Shown here piece after piece: positions 8,769-16,632 of a stretch of DNA of 64,000 nt (its first letter is position 1; every line of letters starts with the position of its first letter). The position numbers and the translations under genes are program-made. The stretch spans positions 186,001 to 250,000 of the forward strand of contig NZ_JAAOIY010000001.1 of the NCBI RefSeq assembly GCF_013184495.1, read 5' to 3'. Source of the DNA: Sporosarcina jiandibaonis. GTDB taxonomy: Bacteria; Bacillota; Bacilli; Bacillales_A; Planococcaceae. A model generated the notes under the pieces. The model searched no databases, was not told where the DNA came from, and worked only from the letters and a program-made list of their open reading frames with translations.

Positions 8769-9317
8769 AAATTATTAATAGTATGGGAGGTGTTTTATAT
8801 GCCTTCTGTACTATTTTTTATTTGCAAGAAAATGGTTGGAAGAGGAGATTTCTGTTTAGACCGTCGATTTCCGTTCCGGGCGGACGCTTTCCTGCGGGCG
8901 AGCGCCGAGCCGCTTCCCTCGCTACGCTCAGTCCAGGGTCTCGTCTGTCTCGCTATTTCCGCGGGAGTCGCCGCCCTACACTACAATCAACTTCAAATTC
9001 CACTCTATGGAGAAAGCTATTTAGTGGTCTATTTTCTAATTAAAGATATATTTGCACTGGAAACTTGTTTAGTGAAAAATATTGTCTTTGGATATCTTGA
9101 TAAGAAATTGCTAATCATTACAAATTTACACAAAAAGAACCGTCACAATATTATCCAGATAACTCAGCGTAGGCTTCTCGCGGGAGGCATCCACCCAGCG
9201 CCTCAGCGTTTTTAAAAATTAGAAATAATATTTCCGGTTTGTTGTCATCATATTTAATTTGAAAAAAAATAATCTTACATCCGCCTATTACTATTTTACC
9301 CCTACTGTACATATACT
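8769..9317. other. Long intergenic stretch between minD and spoIVFA
   Basis: It holds one full copy of the dispersed repeat (8863-8991). A possible ORF starts at 8800 behind GGGAGGTG but runs straight through the repeat and is judged spurious. A GC-rich block near 9160-9213 carries the heptamer CTCAGCG as a direct repeat at both ends. No convincing terminator for minD was found. Confidence 0.5.
8863..8991 (-). repeat. Dispersed palindromic repeat, full copy A
   Basis: About 129 bp, orientation opposite to copy B. The minus strand begins GTTGATTGTAGTGTAGGG and ends near GGAAATCGAC. Shared blocks with copies B and C are GACTCCCGCGG, a central GAGCGTAGCGA core, CCGCAGGAAAGCG and CGCCCGGAACGG. 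The ends form a short inverted repeat and the interior can fold extensively. No ORF or transposase. Confidence 0.85.
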
Positions 9318-9884
9318 GTGAAAAATGGGTGGTGTGTGTGGATGAGATGGCGTGTTAAGTGGGTGGTTGCGGTTCTTTTTACGGTTAGCGTCATTGGTGT
9401 GGCCAAATTGGAGAGTGCTGGGATGATTGGAAAGTCCGTTACCCAATATGTCACGACGGGCGAGGATTTTTTAACGATGAAGAAATGGGTTTCTTCAATG
9501 ATCAATGAGCCTGAAGACGATACGACAATCGTTAGTCATGAAGGCGGATTGCTGCCGACATATGAGTCGATGCAACCTTTTAAAAACGGCGTTCTTGTTT
9601 CCTATGCTGTGCCAATCGCAATTCAAGCGCAGGCGGATGGAATTGTTGTATTCACTGGATCAACGAGAGACACGGGGAAAACAGTTACCGTTCTCTATGA
9701 CGATGGGGACGAAGTGACGTATGGATTTGTCGGCAAGTTCGAAAAACTCCCTTATACTTCTGTCAAAAAAGGGGACACGCTCGCATTAATGGACGAGGAA
9801 GCAATTTACATCATGGTGAAACGCGACGGTATTCATTTAGACTCTTCATTACTGCCGGCGTATTTATCAGGGTCTGTTGAATGA
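9318..9884 (+). CDS. spoIVFA: Stage IV sporulation protein FA, degenerate M23 peptidase-like
   Basis: The 188-residue protein has one membrane helix near the N-terminus (VKWVVAVLFTVSVIGVA), a linker, and a C-terminal M23-like beta domain (about 95-185: ADGIVVFTGSTRDTGKTVTV, then VKKGDTLALMDEEA) that lacks the catalytic histidines. In B. subtilis SpoIVFA holds the SpoIVFB protease and BofA in an inhibitory complex in the outer forespore membrane. It precedes and overlaps spoIVFB by four bases. The GTG at 9318 lacks a ribosome site; the in-frame ATG at 9342, with GGGTGG upstream, is an alternative that begins at the membrane anchor. Function follows mainly from position and architecture. Confidence 0.8.
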   Translation: MKNGWCVWMRWRVKWVVAVLFTVSVIGVAKLESAGMIGKSVTQYVTTGEDFLTMKKWVSSMINEPEDDTTIVSHEGGLLPTYESMQPFKNGVLVSYAVPIAIQAQADGIVVFTGSTRDTGKTVTVLYDDGDEVTYGFVGKFEKLPYTSVKKGDTLALMDEEAIYIMVKRDGIHLDSSLLPAYLSGSVE

Positions 9885-10495
9885 AATTTCGTTTTCATCC
9901 AATACTTCTCCCGGTATTTTTATTTCTCATCATATCTGGAGATTTATCGGTTTATACAATAATTTTTATATCTCTTCTAATCCATGAAGCAGGTCACCTC
10001 ATATGCGCATACATACTAGGCCTTCAAGTACGATCTTGTACAATCATGCCTTACGGTGGTGAACTGGTTATACCGGGCAGGCTTACCGCGCGAAGAAAAC
10101 ATCGGATCATACTTGCTCTCGGGGGACCTGCTGCAACTATGTTTATACTTTTTTTGGCGGTTATTTTCGAGTTTCCGGGGAACGATATCGTAATTAAAAT
10201 TCAATTGTTTTTGCTCGGTATTAACCTGCTGCCGATATTGCCGCTGGACGGCGGACATGTACTTGCTGCAGTATTGGAAGCAAGGGGTTTTGAAACGAAC
10301 GCAAAAACAATTATGCTGATTTATTCGATGAGCATTTTAACTGTTATTTCAATTGCATTGAGTTTTCATTTGCCTAAAACGGTTCCGTACCTCTTATTGG
10401 CGGTATTTTTACTCATTCAAAATTACACTTCGTTCCGATTTCGTAGATATGAAAGAGCTTTTATTAAATTAAAAATAAATGAGTTGACGAAATGA
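9881..10495 (+). CDS. spoIVFB: SpoIVFB site-2 intramembrane protease without the CBS domain
   Basis: The 204-residue polytopic metalloprotease has the zinc motif HEAGH at 35-39 and the third ligand D123 in LPILPLDGGH. SpoIVFB cuts pro-sigma-K in the mother cell to start late sporulation gene expression. The B. subtilis protein is about 288 residues and ends in a cytoplasmic CBS domain; here the protein stops soon after the last membrane helix, leaving a basic tail of some 25 residues, and only about 120 bases of L21 leader follow, so no hidden domain exists. The ATG overlaps the spoIVFA stop. Protease identity is firm; how substrate is gated without the CBS domain is open. Confidence 0.9.
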   Translation: MKFRFHPILLPVFLFLIISGDLSVYTIIFISLLIHEAGHLICAYILGLQVRSCTIMPYGGELVIPGRLTARRKHRIILALGGPAATMFILFLAVIFEFPGNDIVIKIQLFLLGINLLPILPLDGGHVLAAVLEARGFETNAKTIMLIYSMSILTVISIALSFHLPKTVPYLLLAVFLLIQNYTSFRFRRYERAFIKLKINELTK

Positions 10496-10514
10496 TTTCT
10501 ACGTGGTAATATTT

Positions 10515-10620
10515 TAATGTTATTGTTTGTAGCGCACCCGTGCTACAACCGCACTGAAAAGGTTCAAGAACCCAACGAGGGTCACCTTTAAAGGCGAGTC
10601 TGAGTCTATGAGGAGGTGCA
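10515..10620 (+). promoter_or_regulatory. Ribosomal protein L21 leader RNA
   Basis: The segment upstream of rplU contains blocks typical of the Firmicute L21 leader: GCACCCGTGC hairpin, CCGCACTGAAAAGGTT, AACCCAACGAGGGTCACC, then TGAGTCTATGAGGAGGTGC carrying the rplU ribosome site. In the family this leader is a putative autoregulatory structure bound by a ribosomal protein of the operon. Confidence 0.85.
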
Positions 10621-10623
10621 AGT

Positions 10624-10932
10624 ATGTACGCAATTATTGAAACTGGTGGAAAACAAGTAAAAGTTGAACAAGGCCAAGAGATTTTCATTGAGAAAGTAGC
10701 TGGCGAAGTAAACGACGTTGTCACTTTCGACAAAGTTTTATTCGTAGGTGGAGACGATGTAAAAGTTGGCGTTCCATTCGTGGAAGGCGCTACTGTTACA
10801 GCTAAAGTGGTTGAACAAGGCCGCGGTAAAAAAATTACGGTTTTCAAATATAAGCCGAAAAAGAACTATCACAGAAAACTGGGTCATCGTCAGCCGTTCA
10901 CAAAAGTAGTTATCGATGGAATTAACGCATAA
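10624..10932 (+). CDS. rplU: 50S ribosomal protein L21
   Basis: The 102-residue protein begins [18 protein letters not shown], the highly conserved L21 opening, and ends with the [10 protein letters not shown] element. It binds 23S rRNA in the large subunit. AGGAGGTG lies seven bases before the ATG. It forms the conserved rplU-prp-rpmA operon with the two following genes and is preceded by the L21 leader. Length matches the family exactly. Confidence 0.98.
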   Translation: MYAIIETGGKQVKVEQGQEIFIEKVAGEVNDVVTFDKVLFVGGDDVKVGVPFVEGATVTAKVVEQGRGKKITVFKYKPKKNYHRKLGHRQPFTKVVIDGINA

Positions 10933-10938
10933 TCCATC

Positions 10939-11268
10939 ATGATTACAGTGACGATTACAGAAGATCAATCTGCCCGCATACAAGCATTTGAAATGTCAGG
11001 TCATGCCGATTTCGCGGAACACGGAAAGGATCTTGTTTGCGCAGGTGCTTCCGCAGTATCATTTGGTGCTGTGAATGCCATTATCGCGCTTACAGGCATT
11101 ACCCCTGAAATTCTCCAAGGAGAGGACGGCGGGTATTTGAAAGTCCTGCTTCCAGAAACTAGCGAAAAAGATGATGACATTCAATTAATTGTACAAGCGA
11201 TGATTGTTTCTTTGCAGACGATCGAATCAGACTATGGGCAACATATAAAAATCATCTTCAAAAAGTAG
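10939..11268 (+). CDS. prp: Ribosomal-processing cysteine protease Prp
   Basis: The 109-residue protein (YsxB family) carries the catalytic pair H22 in GHADFAEHGKD and C34 in LVCAGAS. Prp removes the N-terminal extension of L27 in Firmicutes. The gene lies exactly between rplU and rpmA, six bases after the first and close to the second, as in B. subtilis and Staphylococcus. The L27 encoded next has the extension that is the substrate. No separate promoter is seen. Confidence 0.95.
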   Translation: MITVTITEDQSARIQAFEMSGHADFAEHGKDLVCAGASAVSFGAVNAIIALTGITPEILQGEDGGYLKVLLPETSEKDDDIQLIVQAMIVSLQTIESDYGQHIKIIFKK

Positions 11269-11280
11269 GAGGTGGCACAC

Positions 11281-11571
11281 ATGCTACGATTAGATCTCCA
11301 GTTTTTCGCATCGAAAAAAGGAGCAGGTTCAACTCGAAACGGTCGTGACTCAGAGTCAAAACGTCTTGGCGCAAAACGCGCTGACGGGCAATACGTTTCA
11401 GGCGGATCAATCCTTTACCGTCAACGCGGAACTAAAGTTCACCCAGGTGAAAACGTTGGTCTCGGCAGCGACGATACTCTTTTCGCGAAAATTGACGGCG
11501 TCGTGCGCTTTGAGCGTTTCGGCCGCAAGAAAACGAAAGTAAGCGTATATGCTGAAGCTCAAGAAGCTTAA
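11281..11571 (+). CDS. rpmA: 50S ribosomal protein L27 with cleavable N-terminal extension
   Basis: The 96-residue precursor begins [16 protein letters not shown]. The first nine residues are the Firmicute extension cut by Prp between F9 and A10, exposing the Ala-Ser-Lys-Lys N-terminus that reaches the peptidyl-transferase centre. The ATG at 11281 is chosen over an in-frame GTG at 11272 because AGGAGG (11266-11271) is spaced eight bases from the ATG and would be too close to the GTG. A strong terminator follows. Confidence 0.97.
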   Translation: MLRLDLQFFASKKGAGSTRNGRDSESKRLGAKRADGQYVSGGSILYRQRGTKVHPGENVGLGSDDTLFAKIDGVVRFERFGRKKTKVSVYAEAQEA

Positions 11572-11593
11572 TTTTCAACAATTAATAGATTGA

Positions 11594-11627
11594 GAGGACT
11601 GCAGAATTTCCGGCAGTCCTCTTTTTT
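11594..11627 (+). terminator. Rho-independent terminator of the rplU-prp-rpmA operon
   Basis: A perfect 9-bp stem GAGGACTGC / GCAGTCCTC with a 10-base loop, followed by six T. Confidence 0.93.
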
Positions 11628-11650
11628 GTTCTTTGGATAAATAGTTGCGG

Positions 11651-11865
11651 TACTAGGCAACGTTTTGCGAGAAGTAGGCTACGTTTCACGCGAACTTGTC
11701 AACGTTTCCTGATAAGCGGGCAATGTAATGCCCGAACTAGGAAACGTTTTCGAAAGTAGGCAACGTTTTGCGAGAAGTAGGCAACATTTCACGCGAGCTT
11801 GTCAACGTTTCCTGATTAGCTGCCTGAACTAGGCAACGTTCCAAGGTAAGTTAGAAACGTCAAAC
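11651..11865. repeat. Intergenic block of AACGTT-containing repeats
   Basis: Two imperfect copies of a ~65-base unit, beginning TAGGCAACGTTTTGCG and ending GTCAACGTTTCCTGAT, lie about 103 bases apart, followed by a third partial start (TAGGCAACGTTCC). The palindromic hexamer AACGTT occurs six times exactly and three more times with one change. The block fills the gap between the rpmA terminator and the spo0B promoter and has no ORF. Confidence 0.8.
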
Positions 11866-11950
11866 CATTAATGAAGAAGCACTCCCTGAAATAACTTATA
11901 CCACTTTCGGCCATACTATTTTCGTTCTATATCGTAAAAGCTGGGAGAAA

Positions 11951-11959
11951 TGCTATACT
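11951..11959 (+). promoter_or_regulatory. Probable extended -10 promoter for spo0B
   Basis: TGCTATACT is an extended -10 (TGn plus TATACT) 34 bases before the spo0B ATG. No good -35 is seen, which extended -10 promoters tolerate. Confidence 0.5.
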
Positions 11960-11992
11960 GTATGTTACATCTAGAAGTATGGAGTGTGGGGA

Positions 11993-12511
11993 ATGAGTAA
12001 AGGGGAATTGTCACAAACAGAAGTATTAGCATTTGCAAGACATGATTTTCTAAATGATCTTCAAATCATTTTAATGCATCTTGATTTGGGGAATCCGTCA
12101 GAAGCAAGAAAGGCGATTCTTAAGACGACAAAAGCGATGAACCAATGCTCGTTACTGTCGGGCTTCGGTTTGCCAAAAGTGCAACAATGGCTATTAACTT
12201 TTGACTGGGTTTATACAGCATTTAGCAGCAATTTGACATGCGCGATAAAAAAAGGGGCTCGGGAAGTAAATGGTGAAACCCTTGTCACCTATTTGGAAGC
12301 TATTTTCGAAAAAGTTGAAGATGTGATTGATCCGCTATTTGAATATGACGTTCAATTTGACGTTTTTGCCGATGAACAAAAGTGGTCAATTACGATAACA
12401 ATAAAAGGCGAGCTGCCTGAAACTGATAAGAAGCTGATCAGCTCAGATAATCTCATCGTTGAAGAATCGCTTTCACATAATTTATGGATGTTCAAGTTAA
12501 GTGGACACTAG
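11993..12511 (+). CDS. spo0B: Sporulation initiation phosphotransferase Spo0B
   Basis: The 172-residue protein has the dimerising helical-hairpin histidine motif [11 protein letters not shown] with H17 as phospho-acceptor, followed by a degenerate kinase-like C-terminal domain. Spo0B moves phosphate from Spo0F to Spo0A in the sporulation phosphorelay. An in-frame GTG at 11984 overlaps the ribosome site GGAG; the ATG at 11993, eight bases beyond GGAG, is preferred. The gene is followed by obg 12 bases later, the conserved spo0B-obg pair. Spo0B diverges fast, so the call rests on the H-box and the position between rpmA and obg. Confidence 0.9.
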   Translation: MSKGELSQTEVLAFARHDFLNDLQIILMHLDLGNPSEARKAILKTTKAMNQCSLLSGFGLPKVQQWLLTFDWVYTAFSSNLTCAIKKGAREVNGETLVTYLEAIFEKVEDVIDPLFEYDVQFDVFADEQKWSITITIKGELPETDKKLISSDNLIVEESLSHNLWMFKLSGH

Positions 12512-12522
12512 GAGGAACTAAT

Positions 12523-13809
12523 ATGTTTGTAGATCACGTAAAAATCTATGTAAAAGGCGGTGACGGTGGTGATGGAATGGTTGCGTTCCGTCGGGAGAAG
12601 TACGTTCCGTTTGGCGGGCCTGCAGGCGGTGACGGCGGAAACGGAGCGGACGTAGTTTTCATCGTTGAAGAAGGTTTGCGCACATTGATGGATTTCCGTT
12701 ACCAACGTCATTTTAAAGCGCCGCGCGGAGCTCATGGAATGGGTAAAAACATGCACGGAAAAAATGCGGAAGACATGGTTGTCAAAGTCCCGCCCGGAAC
12801 AGTCGTTACAGACAGCGAGACGGGGGCTGTCATCGCGGATTTGGTCGAACATGGGCAAACAGCAGTGATTGCTCGCGGAGGCCGTGGAGGGCGTGGAAAC
12901 AGCCGATTTGTATCATCTCAAAACCCGGCGCCTGAACTGTCGGAAAAGGGTGAGCCAGGCATTGAAAAAGAAATTGTTCTGGAATTGAAAGTGCTTGCTG
13001 ACGCTGGACTTGTAGGCTTCCCGAGTGTAGGGAAATCCACGCTTCTATCCGTCATATCTGCAGCGAAACCGAAGATTGCTGATTATCATTTTACAACGCT
13101 CGTTCCGAATTTAGGAATGGTCGAAACTGAAGACGGCCGCAGTTTTGCCATCGCAGATTTACCGGGGTTGATTGAAGGAGCGCATGAAGGTGTTGGGCTT
13201 GGACATCAATTCCTGCGTCATATTGAGCGGACGCGCGTCATTGTTCACGTGATTGATATGTCGGCAATGGAAGGTCGCGACCCGTTCGAGGACTACTTGA
13301 CGATAAATGAAGAACTGAAGCAATACAATCTGCGTTTGACAGAGCGCCCGCAAGTCATCGTGGCCAATAAAATGGACATGCCTGATGCGGAAGAAAATCT
13401 TCGTTTATTCAAAGAGAAATTAGAAGATGATGTTCAAGTTTTTCCGATATCCGCAGTTACACGTAAAGGGCTCGACCAACTTGTTTTCGCAATTGCCGAT
13501 TTGATCGATGTCACGCCTGAATTCCCGCTTATCGACATCGATGAGGAAAGTGAAAACGCAGTTCTTTATAAACACGAAAGAGAAGCACCGGAATTCAAAA
13601 TTACGCGCGATGATGATGGGGCATATGTTCTATCTGGAAGTACCATTGAACGTCTATTTAAGATGACGGACTTTAATTTTGATGCTTCTGTGCGGAAATT
13701 TGCTCGACAAATGCGCTCGATGGGTATCGATGATGCACTTCGTGAACGCGGAGCCAAAAATGGAGACATCGTTCGACTTCTTGGTTTCGAATTTGAATTT
13801 ATCGAATAA
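12523..13809 (+). CDS. obg: Obg family GTPase
   Basis: The 428-residue GTPase is exactly the B. subtilis length. It has the Gly-rich OBG fold at the N-terminus (about 1-158, [18 protein letters not shown]), the G domain (about 160-330) with P-loop GFPSVGKST and the NKMD motif, and the OCT domain at the C-terminus. Obg is essential and links GTP/ppGpp state to 50S maturation and, in Bacillus, to sporulation and stress signalling. The ATG at 12523 follows AGGAGGAA; the frame is open upstream into spo0B but this start matches the family. Confidence 0.98.
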   Translation: MFVDHVKIYVKGGDGGDGMVAFRREKYVPFGGPAGGDGGNGADVVFIVEEGLRTLMDFRYQRHFKAPRGAHGMGKNMHGKNAEDMVVKVPPGTVVTDSETGAVIADLVEHGQTAVIARGGRGGRGNSRFVSSQNPAPELSEKGEPGIEKEIVLELKVLADAGLVGFPSVGKSTLLSVISAAKPKIADYHFTTLVPNLGMVETEDGRSFAIADLPGLIEGAHEGVGLGHQFLRHIERTRVIVHVIDMSAMEGRDPFEDYLTINEELKQYNLRLTERPQVIVANKMDMPDAEENLRLFKEKLEDDVQVFPISAVTRKGLDQLVFAIADLIDVTPEFPLIDIDEESENAVLYKHEREAPEFKITRDDDGAYVLSGSTIERLFKMTDFNFDASVRKFARQMRSMGIDDALRERGAKNGDIVRLLGFEFEFIE

Positions 13810-13836
13810 TTACGGGTAAAGCATGGGGGAGATTTT

Positions 13837-14292
13837 ATGAAGCGGTTAGGCGACGGCCGTTTTTATCTTGTAAGGGAAGATGTCCTTACAGAATCAATGC
13901 TAAAAACGATTGAAGTAAAACAATTACTCTCTACCGGGGAGGCATCGACTATTCAACAAGCGGTGAAAAAGGTCGGGCTTTCCCGGAGTGCTTTTTATAA
14001 GTACCGCGACACAGTATTTCCTTTTGAATCAGTTGCCCGTGAACGGATTTTAACGATTTTCATTCAGCTTGAAGACCGAAAAGGATCCCTTGCTACTTTG
14101 CTCGGCATTGTTTCAACAGCGAAATGCAATGTGCTCACAATCCACCAAACGATTCCAGTCCAAGCGAGGGCGAATATTACGTTATCGCTTGATGTTACAC
14201 AAATGGAAATAAAGATGGATACATTTATTCAACAATTAAAAGCGCCGGATTTTGTGGAGTCAGTCTCCGTTATAAGTTCTGGAGCACTTTGA
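13837..14292 (+). CDS. pheB: PheB-like ACT-domain protein
   Basis: The 151-residue protein has a short helix-turn-helix-like region (STIQQAVKKVGLSRSAFYKY, about 38-57) followed by an ACT domain (about 68-145). B. subtilis PheB has the same layout and lies between obg and pheA; its precise role is unsettled, with ACT domains usually binding amino acids, here probably aromatic ones. The ATG follows GGGGGAGA. The gene ends 19 bases before pheA and shares its terminator. Confidence 0.9.
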   Translation: MKRLGDGRFYLVREDVLTESMLKTIEVKQLLSTGEASTIQQAVKKVGLSRSAFYKYRDTVFPFESVARERILTIFIQLEDRKGSLATLLGIVSTAKCNVLTIHQTIPVQARANITLSLDVTQMEIKMDTFIQQLKAPDFVESVSVISSGAL

Positions 14293-14311
14293 TGAGGGAG
14301 GAAATGATAAT

Positions 14312-15199
14312 TTGAGTACCGAAGAATTCACACCGATTATTGCGTATTTAGGACCGGAAGCTACGTTTACACACGTTGCGGCTTCTTATCTTTTCGGAAA
14401 ATCAAGCTTAACGCCGCAGCCAACCATTCCGGATTGCATCGAAGCGGTTAGCTCGGGGCGTGCAACTTATGCAATCGTGCCACTAGAAAATGCATTGGAA
14501 GGGTCAGTGCCGTTAACGATCGATTATATGCACAGCGAACGTAACTTGTTTATTAATGCGGAGCTTTCGATTCCGATTGAACAACATCTATTGGTCAATA
14601 AAAAACAAGCCGAGTTTGTGAATGATATTGAATCCGTTCAATCTCATCCGCATGCGCTTGCACAATGCCATAAATATTTATTGTACCAATACAGACGGGT
14701 CCCGCTCATTCAAACGACATCGACGGCTGCGGCCGCGAAATATGTCTCTGAAAATCCCAACGAAAAAATTGCTGCGATCGGAAATCGTCTTGCAGCGAAA
14801 AAGTATGACTTACATATTGCAGAAGAAAATATTCATGATTTCCATTTTAACCATACGAGATTCGTAGTGTTATCTTTGCGAAAAGGTCAATTGGACGTTC
14901 CGAACCATACAGAGACGCCAAAAACTACGCTGATGGTAAAACTCCCTGAAGATGATCGTTCGGGTGTGCTTCATCAGGTGTTATCCGTTTTTTCCTGGCG
15001 CAAACTGAATTTAAGCAAAATCGAATCCCGTCCGTTAAAAACGGGTCTCGGAAATTATTTTTTCATTATCGATGTAGTAGAATCAGAGGAAAAACCGATG
15101 ATGAAAGGCGCAATGGAAGAACTTGCCGCGCTTGGGTGCTCCGTCCGATCGTTCGGAACCTATTATACGTATGAAGATAAAACCGCTATATCCGACTAA
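14312..15199 (+). CDS. pheA: Prephenate dehydratase
   Basis: The 295-residue monofunctional enzyme converts prephenate to phenylpyruvate for phenylalanine synthesis. The catalytic domain (about 8-190) has the conserved Thr-Arg-Phe in HTRFVVLS, and the C-terminal ACT domain (about 205-285) has the ESRP motif of the phenylalanine effector site. There is no chorismate mutase domain, as in Bacillus. The TTG at 14312 is used after GAGGGAGGA; the ATG at 14304 is out of play because it meets a stop at once. The terminator stem overlaps the stop codon. Confidence 0.96.
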   Translation: MSTEEFTPIIAYLGPEATFTHVAASYLFGKSSLTPQPTIPDCIEAVSSGRATYAIVPLENALEGSVPLTIDYMHSERNLFINAELSIPIEQHLLVNKKQAEFVNDIESVQSHPHALAQCHKYLLYQYRRVPLIQTTSTAAAAKYVSENPNEKIAAIGNRLAAKKYDLHIAEENIHDFHFNHTRFVVLSLRKGQLDVPNHTETPKTTLMVKLPEDDRSGVLHQVLSVFSWRKLNLSKIESRPLKTGLGNYFFIIDVVESEEKPMMKGAMEELAALGCSVRSFGTYYTYEDKTAISD

Positions 15200-15217
15200 A
15201 GGATATAGCGGTTTTTC
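15181..15217 (+). terminator. Rho-independent terminator after pheA
   Basis: A 13-bp stem AACCGCTATATCC / GGATATAGCGGTT with a 7-base loop and T-run. The pheA stop codon lies in the loop. Confidence 0.92.
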
Positions 15218-15218
15218 G

Positions 15219-15246
15219 CATATTAAAGCCCCGCTCGCATATAAAT
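15219..15246 (+). promoter_or_regulatory. Candidate sigma-E promoter of safA
   Basis: CATATT (15219-15224) and CATATAAA (15238-15245) resemble the -35 and -10 of the mother-cell factor sigma-E, with a 13-base spacer against the usual 14. B. subtilis safA is transcribed by sigma-E, which makes the match meaningful. By-eye call only. Confidence 0.45.
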
Positions 15247-15330
15247 GACACAAGGGACTGCTGCCAAAAAAGGGTCACAAAGGCGAGTGTCTGCTCATAC
15301 GATGAGTTGATGGAAGGGGGAAGTTTTTTA

Positions 15331-16626
15331 GTGGATGTTCATATTGTTCAAAAAGGTGACACACTTTGGAAGATTTCAAGGCAACACGGCGTTTCTTTTG
15401 ATGAATTAAAAAGGGTGAATGCTCATCTCGCCAATCCAGATTATATTGTTCCAGGGATGAAGATCACATTGCCAGCAAAGTTAACGGTGAAAAAACCTAC
15501 TGCAGCAGCCGAGCAGAAAACGGTGAAAGCGCCTAGTCAAGCTGCTCCAGCTACACCATCTGTACCAATGGAGAAAAAACAAGCTCCGCCAGAACATTTA
15601 AGAGCAATGCCAGAAACGCCATCTGTTCCCGGATTGGGAGAATTAGCAGAGGAATTACCTGAAGTGGCAGAAATGCCGGCGATGCCAGAAATGCCGGCAA
15701 TGCCAGAAAATCCTGTAATGCCCGAGATGCCAATAGCGCCCGAAGTAGTTATGCCTGAAATGCCACCGCCAATGCCGGAAATTCCACAAATGCCACCGAT
15801 GCAGGAAATGCCCATGCAACAAATGACTTGGCAACAACCAATGCCGCCAATGCAACAACAGCCTGTGCAGTTCATCGGCGTCCCATGCGGTTGGATGCCA
15901 ATTTATGACGTAGATTGTTTTCCGTACATGCATCCAGGGCAAATGCAGCAACCGATGCCTATGCCTACACAGCAGTTGCCAGTAGAAATGGAAGCTTCAC
16001 CTATGATGCCTAATATGCCAATGGCGCCTAACATGCCCGTAGCACCAAATATTCCAATGGCACCTAATGTGCCAATGGTGCCGAACATGCCAATAGATCC
16101 TAACATAACAATGCGTCATGATTGGAAAATGATTGAATCGCCGAATATCGAATTCGAAGATGAGATTAAATTCGAAAAACTGCCTGATCTCCATTTCGAG
16201 GAATCACCGACGTCAGAACTTAATGATATGAAAGATATGATGGCAGACGCAGAGGAGTTAGCGGAAGCGGCGGTGGAATCCCAAGTTGAAAGCATCGTCG
16301 AGGATGAGCTAGATTTTGAAGAGTCGCCAATGATGCCTATGGATTCTATGGAAATGCCGTCAATGCCGCCTCAAGGCATGGGAGCTTATGGACAATTCGA
16401 AGGCTATCCAGCTTATCCATCTTCACCTTGCGGCTGCGGTCAACCATATCCGCAGATGATGCAGATGTCACCATGCGGTTGCGGGCAAGGACAAATGTAT
16501 CATCATCATCATGTAGCTCCTGTTCAGCAAATGAATTATTGCAACGCGTGCAACCAGCCGATTCATGAAATGCCTTATCACCAAATGATGCCGTACCCGT
16601 ACACAAATTGGCCTGGGATTTACTAG
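15331..16626 (+). CDS. safA: SafA-like spore coat morphogenetic protein with LysM domain
   Basis: The 431-residue protein has an N-terminal LysM domain (about 2-46, HIVQKGDTLWKISRQHG) that in SafA targets the forespore cortex/coat boundary. The rest is low-complexity: Met-Pro-Glu and Met-Pro-Asn repeats (about 100-260), an acidic middle (about 265-330) and a Cys/Gly/His/Tyr-rich C-terminus with two CGCGQ motifs, a His cluster and a YPYTNWPG-type ending, suited to cross-linked coat. The frame is open to a TTG at 15307, but GTG 15331, ten bases after GAAGGGGG, starts immediately before the LysM fold as in B. subtilis SafA. SafA directs inner-coat assembly. A candidate sigma-E promoter lies upstream. 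Confidence 0.85.
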   Translation: MDVHIVQKGDTLWKISRQHGVSFDELKRVNAHLANPDYIVPGMKITLPAKLTVKKPTAAAEQKTVKAPSQAAPATPSVPMEKKQAPPEHLRAMPETPSVPGLGELAEELPEVAEMPAMPEMPAMPENPVMPEMPIAPEVVMPEMPPPMPEIPQMPPMQEMPMQQMTWQQPMPPMQQQPVQFIGVPCGWMPIYDVDCFPYMHPGQMQQPMPMPTQQLPVEMEASPMMPNMPMAPNMPVAPNIPMAPNVPMVPNMPIDPNITMRHDWKMIESPNIEFEDEIKFEKLPDLHFEESPTSELNDMKDMMADAEELAEAAVESQVESIVEDELDFEESPMMPMDSMEMPSMPPQGMGAYGQFEGYPAYPSSPCGCGQPYPQMMQMSPCGCGQGQMYHHHHVAPVQQMNYCNACNQPIHEMPYHQMMPYPYTNWPGIY

Positions 16627-16632
16627 GAAGTT

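Noticed and set aside
8800-9215. ORF of about 138 codons after minD with a good ribosome site
   Set aside because: It reads through the full dispersed repeat copy and has no protein family look; the frame is open by chance.
11651-11865. CRISPR array
   Set aside because: Repeats are imperfect, the spacing is not regular and no cas gene is near.
15537-16194. Several long antisense ORFs opposite safA
   Set aside because: Shadows of the Met-Pro repeat codons; Gly/Ile- and His/Trp-rich composition is an artefact of the repeat.
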